A stretch of 64,000 nucleotides of DNA from Rhynchopus sp. YZ270_cl-10 (lineage: Eukaryota > Euglenozoa > Diplonemea > Diplonemida > Diplonemidae), in assembly GCA_964035575.1 (NCBI GenBank), contig OZ037850.1:372001-436000 (forward strand). Reading direction: 5' to 3'. The position numbers and the translations under genes are program-made. Within the stretch, counting starts at the first letter, position 1; every line of letters begins with the position of its first letter. Below, piece after piece: positions 1 to 8,733 of the stretch. The notes below the pieces were generated by a model, which ran no database searches, was not told the origin of the DNA, and saw nothing but the letters and a program-made list of their open reading frames with translations.

Positions 1-223
1 TCGAGGAAACAAGAATACCAGATATGTTCTCGACCAACGCCTTCCGCAACGGCCGCCCCCCTGCAGAAGATGAGCAAACCAACACCATTCTGCACGTCAC
101 CACAAGAATCTCTGCATCCATCCTCGTCCCCCCAAGCACCTTACAATGCGAAACGCACAACGAATGTGGCCCCGAATACGAAGCCAGCTCCGGAGACGGG
201 ACATCTACTGCCCATACATCCAT
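1..223 (-). CDS. partial unidentified gene at left edge
   Basis: An open frame starts at an ATG at 223, has an in-frame stop just upstream, and runs off the left edge after 74 codons. It begins MDVWAVDVPSPELASYS and contains TRMDAEILVVTCRMV and SAGGRPLRKALVENIS. The strand matches every other gene here and the composition is GC-richer than the flank. The alternating hydrophobic strand followed by GGRPLRKAL faintly recalls hotdog-fold acyl-CoA thioesterases, but I would not assign that. The opposite strand is also open, so the call rests on codon texture and strand agreement. Confidence 0.35.
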   Translation of the reverse strand, partial: MDVWAVDVPSPELASYSGPHSLCVSHCKVLGGTRMDAEILVVTCRMVLVCSSSAGGRPLRKALVENISGILVSS

Positions 224-382
224 TTTTTATGAAAACCAAAAAGAGAGGAGAGGAAAGAAAAAGGGGGGAGAAAAGACGGCCTCCGTCTCCCTCTGTATTG
301 TTGGTGTTGATGTGGAAGAAGGTTGGGTCGTGAAGGGGTGGGTAAGAAAAAGGGTGGGGGTTGGGGGGCTCTGTTTTGCTGT
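224..382. other. intergenic, low complexity
   Basis: Purine-rich then G-rich sequence between the partial gene and the foldback element. I see no gene. Confidence 0.4.
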
Positions 383-897
383 GTTACTGGGGGGGGGCCG
401 AATAGTAGACCCCGGGTCCACTATTAGGCGAACCGACGGGTATAAATCGGGGGTCTCAGAAAAAAAAATTTTTTTTTCCAAGTTGAATAGTAGACCCCCC
501 CTAAATAGTAGACCCCCCCAAAATTTTTTTTCTGTATTTTTACTAAAAACCCTCCTGTCGATGAGGCTGATAGGGTGTGTCAAAATATACTGATTTTTGC
601 TTCTTTGGAAAGATTTGTCACAAAATCTATCCAAAGAAAGAAAAATCAATTTGAAATTTGTAGTTGATCCCCTCTAAAATTTTTCCGCGACTTCCGCAAA
701 AAGTCAAAAAAAACGAAAACCTGGGGGGGGGTCCACTATTCAGCGGAAAAAAAAATTTTCCCCCAGACTTTCTCAGGGGGGGTCCACTATTCAAAGGAAA
801 AAAAATTTAAAAAAACCCAGAATTCCCAGGGGGGGTCTACTATTCAAGGGGGGTCTACTATTCAGGGGGGGTCCACTATTCGGCCCCCCCCAGTAAC
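383..897. mobile_element. foldback/TIR element with AATAGTAGACCCC repeats
   Basis: The left end reads GTTACTGGGGGGGGGCCGAA and the right end is its near-perfect reverse complement, giving about 30 bp of terminal inverted repeat. The motif AATAGTAGACCCCC follows several times near the left end, and its reverse complement GGGGGTCCACTATT (or GGGTCTACTATT) is repeated near the right end, so much of the element can fold on itself. No transposase frame is present, so it is non-autonomous. I could not define a target-site duplication. Confidence 0.75.
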
Positions 898-1270
898 GTC
901 AAAAAAAAAAAGGTGTTTTTTTTTAGGTACGTCTGTGCTTAGTTACCTCTAAAAGGCATGGGTGGAGATGCAGGAAAAGAGGTATCGATTTTTAAACAAA
1001 ATGGCCTTTGTAACAAACCCGACGATGACACATATTCGTAAAGAAAAAATAGTAGGATCAGTAGGTAAAGTTGTTTTCGTTGATTGCACAAATCCTCCTG
1101 TTTGAGGGATTGATTGGCGACCGTACCGGTAATACTATTTCTCCTTTAAAGCAAGCTTCGTAGGAATAAAAAAATAGGACAGTTAGAGAGCGTTAATAAC
1201 AAGGTTAAAGAAATCAGAGATCAAACTCTGAATCTAAACGTTTCTTTTTCCGTGTTTTTTTAAAATTATT
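898..1270. other. intergenic with family H repeat
   Basis: AT-rich spacer downstream of the VIT gene. Positions 1082-1176 hold a roughly 95-bp dispersed repeat (AAATCCTCCTGTTTGAGGGA, then TAATACTATTTCTCC, then TCGTAGGAATA) that recurs at 49327-49411 and, more diverged, at 27173-27262. No gene seen. Confidence 0.6.
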
Positions 1271-2146
1271 TTAGTAGAATATGTCCTCAGGGCTCACCTC
1301 GTCTACAGAAGAGTAGTGCAGGACAATGCCTGCGACAATGACGAAGAGGAAGAGGAGGATGCTCTTGTTGTCAAAGTCGTGCAGGATGCGTGGCCCTGTT
1401 TCGATACGCATGATGAAAAGATCTGTGTCGGGCGAGATGGCACCACCCTTGTCGAAGGACACAACTGCAGTATCATGTGTGATCGAGGGGTAGATACGAT
1501 CTCGTGGGTCCACTGTGGTGTTTTTGTGTTTTGTTTTATTTTAGGAACAAAAAAGTATCCACATCCCAGAATTTTCCCCCCAAAATTTCTCTCATAACAT
1601 ACCGCAGGTTATCCCTCTGATTGGCGCCTTCATTTCTGCTGTGATCTTTGCGGTATCCACACCGCGTGGGAAGCAGGCAGATATGGGACACATGAAACAG
1701 GGAAATCGCTTCCCATCTGTCACTGTCACGGGGACAAGCTTGAGTTTAAAACCGACACGGAGCTCGACGACCGAACCGCGGTCGAGGGAGGTGAGTGCCT
1801 CTGTGTTTTTTGCTACGTAATAGTAGAGTTTGTCCTGATCGTATGGGGCGCCACTGTGGTGGTGCACGACGTCGGTGGGGGAGGTGGCCAGCTGGATAGA
1901 ACCTACGAGACGTTCTCCGTTCAACTCCGCGTAGAAATCCTTTGCGCCACGCAGGTCCGACAACGGGAACCAGAACACCGCCTCGCTATGGTCGACCTTC
2001 GTAGAGTGTATCACAGTGACCCTGCACGCAGGGTCCGTGGCCTCATCTATGTCCGCCAACAGCTGCGTCGAGGCAACCTCAAATTGTTTGTTATTGTGTG
2101 TCCCATATAACCCCACCCGGCGTATCCATTCGTCCGAAGAGGACAT
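1271..2146 (-). CDS. tail-anchored VIT-domain protein
   Basis: Two exons, 1603-2146 and 1271-1512, are joined across a 90-bp intron (starts GTATGT, ends CCACAG, phase 1), giving 261 residues. The body matches the VIT (vault protein inter-alpha-trypsin) domain: an AVFWFPLSDLRGAKDFYAEL block with LNGERLVGSI, then RGSVVELRVGFKLKL and CFMCPISACFPR. After it comes the beta-rich linker (THDTAVVSF, DTDLFIMRIET) that normally leads into a VWA domain. Here the VWA is absent and the chain ends in one hydrophobic helix (about residues 233-249) and a short acidic tail, as in a tail-anchored membrane protein. In known families VIT usually sits before VWA in secreted inhibitors or vault PARP. A pyrimidine tract and AG lie just before the start. 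Function unknown. Confidence 0.8.
1513..1602 (-). other. intron of the VIT-domain gene
   Basis: Ninety-base GT-AG intron on the minus strand, starting GTATGTTATG and ending AAACACCACAG. Splicing joins the codon G|TG in frame and removes a stop. It is one of the reference introns for the GTATG donor seen across the window. Confidence 0.8.
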
Positions 2147-2274
2147 TCACTTCATGTCTTTTAAATGTGTTGAGGAGAGAGGGAGGGGGTCTAGATAAAG
2201 ATAGAGTTCAGTCTTGTTCAAATGGTATGTGGAGAAGGGGGAGGGTTGTTTGAGTAAGAGAAAAATGTTGAGAG

Positions 2275-2312
2275 AAGATGAACCTAAGCCTCACAGAGCT
2301 TAGTAGGAAATC
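2275..2312 (+). repeat. family A hairpin (diverged)
   Basis: Reads AAGATGAACCTAAGCCTCAC then AGAGCTTAGTAGG. The arms CTAAGC and GCTTAG pair around a short loop. See the entry at 6141 for the family. Confidence 0.6.
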
Positions 2313-2324
2313 ATAAGTATTTTT

Positions 2325-2515
2325 TTTCCGTGTATTTATATTTTTTAGTAGAATATGTCCTCAGGGCTCACCTCGTCAAGAGTAGTGCACGGAAAATGCC
2401 TGCGACAATGACAAAGAGGAAGAGGAGGATGCTCTTTGTTGTCAAAGTCGTGCAGGATGCGTGGTCCTGTTTCGATACGCATGAAGAGATCTGTGTCGAG
2501 ATGGCACCTACTATC
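2325..2515 (-). pseudogene. duplicated 3' end of the VIT gene
   Basis: This segment is a diverged copy of 1245-1450: the T-rich downstream flank, stop codon, tail, membrane helix and part of the upstream coding sequence of the VIT gene's last exon. The block encoding ILLFLFVIVAGI is still readable. Small indels have changed the frame on both sides and the copy stops where the GGGGA satellite begins. It lies directly upstream of the parent gene (minus-strand sense), so it is a local tandem duplication, not an expressed gene. Confidence 0.8.
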
Positions 2516-2532
2516 AACTGTGAACTCCGGTG

Positions 2533-2863
2533 GAGAGGGGAGGGGAGGGGAGGGGAGGGGAGGGGAGGGGAGGGGAGGGGAGGGGAGGGGAGGGGAGGGG
2601 AGGGGAGGGGAGGGGAGGGGAGGGGAGGGGAGGGGAGGGGAGGGGAGGGGAGGGGAGGGGAGGGGAGGGGAGGGGAGGGGAGGGGAGGGGAGGGGAGGGG
2701 AGGGGAGGGGAGGGGAGGGGAGGGGAGGGGAGGGGAGGGGAGGGGAGGGGAGGGGAGGGGAGGGGAGGGGAGGGGAGGGGAGGGGAGGGGAGGGGAGGGG
2801 AGGGGAGGGGAGGGGAGGGGAGGGGAGGGGAGGGGAGGGGAGGGGAGGGGAGGGGAGGGGAGG
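2533..2863. repeat. (GGGGA)n satellite
   Basis: About 66 nearly perfect tandem copies of a 5-base unit, GGGGA on the plus strand. Runs of four Gs spaced by one A are suited to G-quadruplex formation. All six frames stay open through it, producing false proline/serine or glycine/glutamate/arginine ORFs. Confidence 0.97.
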
Positions 2864-3768
2864 AGAAGAGGGAAAGAAGCATTTTTAAAAAAAAATGAGA
2901 CGATTAAAACCACTGACGTTTTTCGAAGAGTTTGGGGGAAGAGGGAGGGAAGAGCAAGGGAAAGACGTTGAGAGGGGAAAAAGAGGATGTATTTTTTGTT
3001 GTGTCGACAATCACCTGCTAGTGCAGGATCTGTACTCAATGTCGCCCGAAGGCTATTGTACTATTGTATTTTTTTTTTAAAGGGTTGGGAAGGGAGCTGC
3101 TGTGACGTTATCAGCAGGGATTGAGAAAATAGAAGAAAATTGTAAGATGAATGTGTCTTTCGTGCACACACATCTTAAAAAGGTTTTCAAATGAAAAAAA
3201 AAATAAGCATTTTTAAATGACGTTGCGAGGGAGAGGAACGGATTTTTTAAAAAATTCATTGCTTGGAGAGCAATGCAAACCCAGTGTCAATACAAAAGAT
3301 AAAAAGTTGAAAGATATGTCTCGAAGAACACATCCAAAAAGGAAAAGAAAAAAGGTTGTAAGATGATTCACAACGTCGCGTGCTTATGTCACCCCAAAGA
3401 GAGAGAGGGGTTAACTTTCAATAGGAAAGCACTCTGAACAAAAAAAAGTACAAAACCTGCAACAAAACACTTCTCACAGCACGTCTTCTTTTTTTTTGCT
3501 ATTTGGGCATACGATGATGGCCTCAAAAGAAAATTAGATATGACAGCCGCTCCCCCGCCGACTCAACTACATACAACGCCACCTCAGGATGAAAGCTGTC
3601 TCTCTAAAAAAAAAAGTTTTGCAAAATACACCTCAGACTCTCATGTGTAGTGGTCACCTCTTTAAAGGGGGTACTAAGGAAGTTGCGAAAGGTTTGCAAC
3701 ATTTGTTACGTGGTATGAAATGGAAAATGTGTCAGGCATGCTATGGGATAGGCAATAAAAAAGTTGAC

Positions 3769-3882
3769 TTGAAATACAAAAGCCCTCTCGTGAACAGTGT
3801 ACCTTTGGTAGATGAGCGGCTGTACCGGGGGGTGGACACCCCAACCATGCAGTCCTACAATCCATTTCGTGGTTTACATCTG
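3769..3882 (+). repeat. family E dispersed element, copy 1
   Basis: About 114 bp starting TTGAAATACAAAAGCCCTCT and ending CCATTTCGTGGTTTACATCT, with GTACCGGGGGGTGGACACCC inside. The same unit occurs at 6244-6343 and 55099-55212, with fragments at 14038-14072, 16335-16370, 25775-25812, 36812-36842 and 37108-37160. Copies agree over nearly the whole length, so this is a recently active small element. No coding capacity. Confidence 0.85.
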
Positions 3883-4471
3883 GAAAAAAAAAAACGGAAT
3901 CTAGTCGTTTACGTGAACGGAGCTCGGCTTGGTCTTGCACCTTACGTTCCACCAACCATACAAAATCAATACGTCTTCCAGAAGCAGGGGCGATTGCAAC
4001 GGCTGGATCATGAAAGAAACGGTCAACTTCTTGCAGCGTTGGTCAAGTTGTATTTTTTGGCTGCAAAATGCAAGGGGATTCCTGAAGACATTGCAAACAT
4101 TATTTTTTGTGAACGCCTGTGTCATGCTACAGGCGGAGAACCCTCCATCCCAAAAAAAAAACCCCCCTGTTTTTTTAAGACGAATCAATGAATCAACAGT
4201 TAGCATTAAACCTGATATGAATATCGCTGACAAAAAAGATACACACACATCAGAAGCACTCCTCACTTTTTAGTGTGCACTACGCTCCTGGGTTCTATTA
4301 GTCAGAACAAGAATAGCAAAACACAACTCCACACCCAGAGGTGCAACAAAAACACCTAATATTGACACAAAAAACTAAAATAGGAACCGCCAACTGACCT
4401 CAAAAAGACAATGGGTGTTTTTTTTCATATGAACACAGCTAAACATAAAATAAAAAGGATTCAAACAGTTG

Positions 4472-4511
4472 ACAGGATGGGCCTAAGCCTCACGGGGCTT
4501 GGTCACCTTAT
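4472..4511 (+). repeat. family A hairpin (diverged)
   Basis: Core GGGCCTAAGCCTCACGGGGC followed by TTGGTCACCTTA. Same architecture as the 6141 copy with a GC-richer loop. Confidence 0.6.
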
Positions 4512-4649
4512 AACAATAAAACACCACGTCACAAGACGAGTCTGTATGTGCGAACAATATTCCCGGAGAAAGAAAAAAAAAACACACGGCTAGCTAGGAG
4601 ACAAAACACGACATCTCATGCGCAAAGAAAAGACTTTTTTTTGCTAAAT

Positions 4650-4715
4650 TGTTTGGAGTAGTGTAGTTGCCTCGGTTGTGTTGCCACAGTAGTACAATCC
4701 TCCACTTTCCCATTT
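4650..4715 (+). repeat. family C dispersed element
   Basis: Contains GGAGTAGTGTAGTTGCCTCG, GTTGTGTTGCCACAG and a final TCCACTTT. Further copies: 19689-19741, 25350-25407, 44327-44390, and inverted at 40146-40191 inside a glycosyltransferase intron. The AGTGTAG start and CTCCACT end resemble family B, suggesting kinship. Confidence 0.75.
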
Positions 4716-4960
4716 TTTTGTGGCACACACGGAGATGAGACACACAAATCACACTGGTCTGTTACACTCTAAAGCCGTACCATTGCACCCCAACGTTGTT
4801 CGGGTACATGCCCGGTTTTTTTTTTTAGACCACACACCCACCCGGGTATCATTTCAATCGAAACACAATGACCATCTACTCAACCCTATTCATCAGAGAT
4901 GCCCCTAAGGGCTTTTACCTTAATGAATAGCTGTTCAGAGCCATATTAAAAAGGGCAAAT

Positions 4961-7857
4961 CTATTCGGTAGCCTCCTTCGCGGGGGGTGAAATCATGGAA
5001 TTGTTTTCCGGGCTTTTTGCGTCAATTTCCATGCTGGTTTCGGTGATAGGATCAGGCATTTCTGCGTCATTTTCTACGACGTTCACGGCAAAGGGATTGA
5101 ACGCATCGTGCATTCTGATGAAGTCTTTATCAGACGCCACCTTTTTTCCTTTGCTTGTCAAGAAATCGACCATCAGTGGTCCACACACGGGGTCCCCCAT
5201 ACACGCAAGCACTGCTGCCTTCAACCATGCTTCCAGATACCCGCGCCTCCCCTCGGAGGTTGTCATCATTGAAGAGAACTTCGCGGGAAACCCTGGTACT
5301 GCGACACCGTTCTCGAGCAAGGCTGAGCGGATCTCATTGAATGCGGTGTACCTATAGGGGGGATTGAAAAAATGTTTTTATGTTTTGTATTCTTTGTTTC
5401 TTTTGCTTTTTTAGATCCTTAACCAATCCCACCTGATTTTTACCCCGCGTATAGGCGCGTAAAGGCGTGTATGGACGGTCCTATACGCGGGGTAAAAATC
5501 AGGTGGCAATAGGGGGGATTGAATGGGTTTTTATGAAGTTTTTGTTATGTTTGCTTTGTGCTCTTGTTTTTTTTGTTTTGTAACATGTTAGCTATCAGGT
5601 GGCAATAGGGGGGGAATGAGAAAAGAGGAGATAGATCGAAGGGCCAAGAGAATAACATCAATTTGGTAGTACAACCCTGAGAGGCGGACACTAGATTCCC
5701 CAGAGAGGTGGAAAACCCAAAAATACGATTCTCGTATTTTGTTGCTGTTGTTTGGGGTGATTTGGGGTCTTTTTTAGGAAAATTCAATGGTGTTTGATTT
5801 TTAGACCGCTATCCCAAGATAGTACAATTTTCTTCACAGGATCCTTGATAGAGCAAATAGGAGGAAGACGCTTTGCAGGAGAGAAAAAATGAAACTCGAA
5901 AAAAAAAAATGTGCGTCATACCGACGAAGGACAGCGTAGTCTTTAGAGTTTCCGGTGATGACGTTGATGCGGTAATAGGTTACGTCTGTGGGTTGAAGGT
6001 GTTGTGGTTGTACAAAGAGTTGACTATAAATACAAAACCCTCTCAGCTCAAGTTGACAGTGCAAAACGCCTCTGGGACGCAGGCACTGACACTCCGCGAA
6101 GGAGAAAAAAGTAGAGTTGAAATACAAAAGAAGAGTTTATAAGATGATCCTAAGCCTCTCGTGCTTAGTCACCTTATCATATTCTGCGCTGGCTTCTACA
6201 AGTTTGTTGTCAGGGATGATGTCATTTCCCCAACCGGAGTTCGTAATACAAAAGCCCTCTCGTGAACAGTGTGTTCTATGGCCAATGACCGGCTGTACCG
6301 GGGGGGCGGTGCAGTCCTACATCCACTTCGTGGTTTACATCTGATAAAGAGTTGATTGCAAAGACCACTAATGAGGATGCAAAGAGAAACGTTAGGATGC
6401 ATTTGAGCCTCTCAAAATAATGCAAAAGGTGACGTCATTCTGGAAAGCAAAGTGTGTATAATACATGTGGTATAAAATGCCATACCTCTGATCGTCTCAA
6501 AGCTGACCACCCGCGCAGCATCGATATTTCGGAAGTACAGTTTCGGCTTTTCACCCTGTTAGGTGTTGTTGTTGTTGCGTTTACTATTCTTTGATACCCC
6601 CCTTAAAACACAACCCACAATACATATCTCAATCAACACTGATGCATAATACTACGGACAAAAAGAGAAAGTTGAAAAGTGAAAAATCGCATAAATTTGC
6701 TTTGCTCCACAGTGTATCTTGGCATGACCGGTACATCTAAAGATGGACCCGACCTATACCACATCCATTTTGTTACTGATAAAATAGAAACTTAACACTC
6801 CTCACACGATAAAACCCATGGGAGAGGTTGTGGTGAAACGCACACACCTCGACCTGTTTGGTGAGGCGTGGCTCTGCCCAGTACCCTGCAGCGCGGTTCG
6901 TCCCCAGAACCGCAATGCAAAGTGTGTTCAAAATGCTTTGTTTCTATTTCCTCCTTCATTTCATGAGGTGACAAAAAAAAAATTCAAAATACCTGAGTTC
7001 CTGCGCTAGATTTGGGGGAGAGGGCGTCTGTTGGGGTGCTTGTGGTTGGGGATGTTGATGAGTTTGTCTTCTGCAGTTCTGCGAGGGAGCGCTGTGCCTC
7101 GCAGGGCCGCTCCCCTTCGAAGACGCAGACCTTTGACACTGCGCTGTGCGGGTTGTGCTTCAGCGTCGCTGCGTACAGCTCTGCCGCCACCGCACGCCGT
7201 TCCCCTTCCTCCACACGCCCTTCCAACGCACCCACATATTCAAACACATCCTGCACCCCACCTTCCCCTTCCCCCTCCCCCCCCATCCACAAAGATTGCC
7301 TGCTTTTTGATCAACCCTGATTCATAAACTGGGAATAGGGGGGTTTGCTTTGGGCGCTGTGTTTGCGTCTGCGTTTGCGTCTGCGTCTGAGTATGCGATG
7401 CAGTGGTTTCAGCTGGAATTGAGTTAGGTGAGGAGCTACGAATCCGTCGGAGAAGATGAAAATAACGTCGTAAAAGGTATCGTCTGTTGCGTCGACAAAG
7501 CATTCCACAGGAGACCGCTTTGATGTTCGCTGCGGTGGCATTGTAGTACCCAACCAATTCGCGAATGGCGCTGTCTTGCCAGGCGGCAGAGTGGTGGAGA
7601 AGTGCTCGAAGATGCTCCTGGAGAAGGACCCGCCGTAGTTCAATCCCCGATGCATTGAGCCCTACCAAAGAAAAATGCTTCCGCGGTGGAGACGGTGTCT
7701 CCGGAAACCGTTGTTTGATCTGTCGAAACACAGCGTCCATCACCTTAAACCTCCGCCACACAACCCCCCGTTCGTTCCCATCGATCGTAATGGTTATTTT
7801 ATATTCAACATGGTCCCCCACCACGGCAGCCTCAGTAACAGAAATGCATAGTACCAT
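4961..7857 (-). CDS. tandem PX-domain protein
   Basis: Four exons (6993-7857, 6486-6555, 5922-5985, 4961-5351) join with matching phases (0, 1, 2) at donors GTATTT, GTATGG and GTATGA. The product is about 462 residues with two PX (phosphoinositide-binding phox) domains. PX-a, about residues 1-105, shows YKITITIDG, WRRFKVMDAVFRQ and a PSPP turn; PX-b, about 290-390, shows VTYYRINVITG, LRRYTAFNEIRSALL, VPGFPAKFSSM and RRGYLEAWL. A QTQT run and an acidic helical linker lie between. PX proteins bind PI3P on endosomes, so a sorting role is likely. Exon 1 needs one G fewer in the G8 run at 7277-7284 to stay in frame: a homopolymer error or real frameshift. The start is uncertain; the frame stays open upstream of the ATG at 7857 but has no ATG there. 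Confidence 0.75.
5352..5921 (-). other. PX gene intron 3 carrying a MITE
   Basis: A 570-bp intron, donor GTATGA, acceptor CCCCCCTATAG. It splits the PX-b core between the two codons of RY and the phase matches. It holds the 5429-5506 palindromic element. Confidence 0.8.
5429..5506. mobile_element. short palindromic MITE
   Basis: A perfect 26-bp terminal inverted repeat (CCACCTGATTTTTACCCCGC plus GTATAG) surrounds only about 26 bp. It lies in intron 3 of the PX gene. It is too short to code and is probably mobilised in trans; no target duplication was assigned. A second CAGGTGGCAATAGGGGGG near 5598 resembles its right flank. Confidence 0.8.
6056..6101 (+). repeat. family D dispersed element
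   Basis: Core GCCTCTGGGACGCAGGCACT followed by GACACTCC. Copies: 35778-35825, 43856-43902, 50094-50142, 59744-59784. A variant with CATCGGCGGACGCA in the middle is at 10019-10065, 49683-49730 and, inverted, 41849-41903. Confidence 0.8.
6141..6175 (+). repeat. family A hairpin, type copy
   Basis: The arms AAGATGATCCTAAGC and GCTTAGTCACCTT are imperfect inverted repeats around the loop CTCTCGT. The same 35-base unit, usually preceded by GTTTATAAG, occurs about 17 times; the closest copies are 12455-12489, 20368-20403, 24605-24640, 37056-37090, 38231-38268 and 63713-63747. Diverged copies lie near 2275, 4472, 22638, 24091, 25825, 27441, 30121, 32402, 37569, 47990 and 49493. The palindrome makes strand arbitrary, yet all copies read the same way, antisense to the genes. 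Confidence 0.9.
6244..6343 (+). repeat. family E dispersed element, copy 2
   Basis: Shares ACAAAAGCCCTCTCGTGAAC and CAGTCCTACATCCA with the 3769 copy but has lost a short middle piece. It lies inside PX gene intron 2. Confidence 0.85.
6556..6992 (-). other. PX gene intron 1
   Basis: A 437-bp intron, donor GTATTT after the codons ACT CAG, acceptor CACCTAACAG, phase 0. A 61-codon open frame inside it (6792-6974) has no start context or domain. The stretch 6792-6895 reads YWAEPRLTKQVEVCAF in one frame, so a skipped or alternative exon cannot be excluded. Confidence 0.65.
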
Positions 7858-8409
7858 CAATTTGGTGTCGAAATCCGACAAAAAAAACCCGGAGAAAGTG
7901 CTATTATCGACCCCCCCCGCCTCCAAGAACGATGTCGAACTAATTGTACAATCGTGAATATCGCGAATATTTCAAAAAAAAAATATAAAAAAAAAAAAAT
8001 AGAAGATAAGATTCCCCGTTAGGAGTAATGTGTTGTATTGTGTATGGTGTGTGTCTGAGGGGTGGTTGAGGAGGAGGAGAAATATCTGAAGTCAAGAAAA
8101 AGAATCGCTATTGCTGCAGGACCATAAATTCTGAAAGGAGGGGAAACTTTGTTGTTTTGGTTCTGTTGTGTATCTGGGTTACCGGCTCGCTTTTTTGGGG
8201 GGGGGTTGTATTAGTGTAGACACCCGAGGATGAGCTTCACTATACTACACACATCTTTTTGAAAAAAATTGTTGGGTGTGGTTGCTGTGTGTTACATTGC
8301 AAAACTCCACTTCTTGTAATTTATTTTTCGAACAAAATTGTTGTGTATATCCTATTGGCTTGCACACCATGACATCGCTCACCTTGTGTGTGTTTTGGTT
8401 TTGCTTTTT

Positions 8410-8455
8410 GAAAACTTGGTTGTATTAGTGGATACCCGAGGATGAGCTCCACTAT
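8410..8455 (+). repeat. family B dispersed element
   Basis: Consensus GAAAACTTGGTTGTATTAGT, then GTAGACACCCGAGGATGAAC, then TCCACTAT. Copies: 8201-8244, 9780-9827, 18227-18272, 27033-27080, 28830-28877, 36015-36062, 50202-50234, 51371-51417 and an inverted trace at 32255-32282. About ten copies in 64 kb, often after a T-run. Confidence 0.85.
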
Positions 8456-8572
8456 ATTTCTTTTTTGGTTCGGTTGTTCTATAAAGAACTGGTAGTTATT
8501 CATGCAGACATCCTCCAACTGACCCAGCTACGATGCCAAGCCCGGATGAAAGTACAGTTCTCTCCCACTAAA

Positions 8573-8733
8573 AAGTGTCACGTGTCGTTCCCTCACCCCC
8601 CCTTCTTGTAGTTGTTTGATGCGTTGACGCTTCCACACACACTATATCTCACCTGTTGGGTGGTAGTGTTGCGGAGCACGGTTGGGGTGAGCGAACGACG
8701 TCGACACTTTCCGCTCACAAAGTATGTGTGCGT
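8573..8733 (+). repeat. family F dispersed element, copy 1
   Basis: About 160 bp shared with 43684-43833. Common blocks: GTCGTTCCCTCA, TTGTTTGATG, GTTGCGGAGCAC and ACTTTCCGCTCACAAA. Non-coding. Confidence 0.85.

Larger units (their letters stand above)
2864..4960. other. repeat-rich intergenic region
   Basis: No host gene supported. It holds a hairpin with the CACCTGCTAGTGCAGG core near 3010, a related hairpin at 3150-3182 (AAGATGAATGTG paired with CACACACATCTT), a family E element (3769-3882), a family A hairpin (4472-4511) and a family C element (4650-4715). The open frame at 3589-4191 runs through the family E element and is not a gene. Confidence 0.6.
5986..6485 (-). other. PX gene intron 2 packed with repeats
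   Basis: A 500-bp intron, donor GTATGG, acceptor CAACCCACAG, phase 1. It contains a family D element (6056-6101), a family A hairpin (6141-6175) and a family E element (6244-6343), all in the orientation used elsewhere. Confidence 0.75.

Noticed and set aside
2330-2971. Glycine/arginine- and proline/serine-rich ORFs
   Set aside because: They are translations of the (GGGGA)n satellite in different frames.
3589-4191. 200-residue plus-strand ORF
   Set aside because: Its middle is the family E dispersed element, also found at two other loci; no domain and opposite strand to all genes.
6792-6974. 61-codon minus-strand ORF
   Set aside because: Lies inside PX gene intron 1; no start context or homology.
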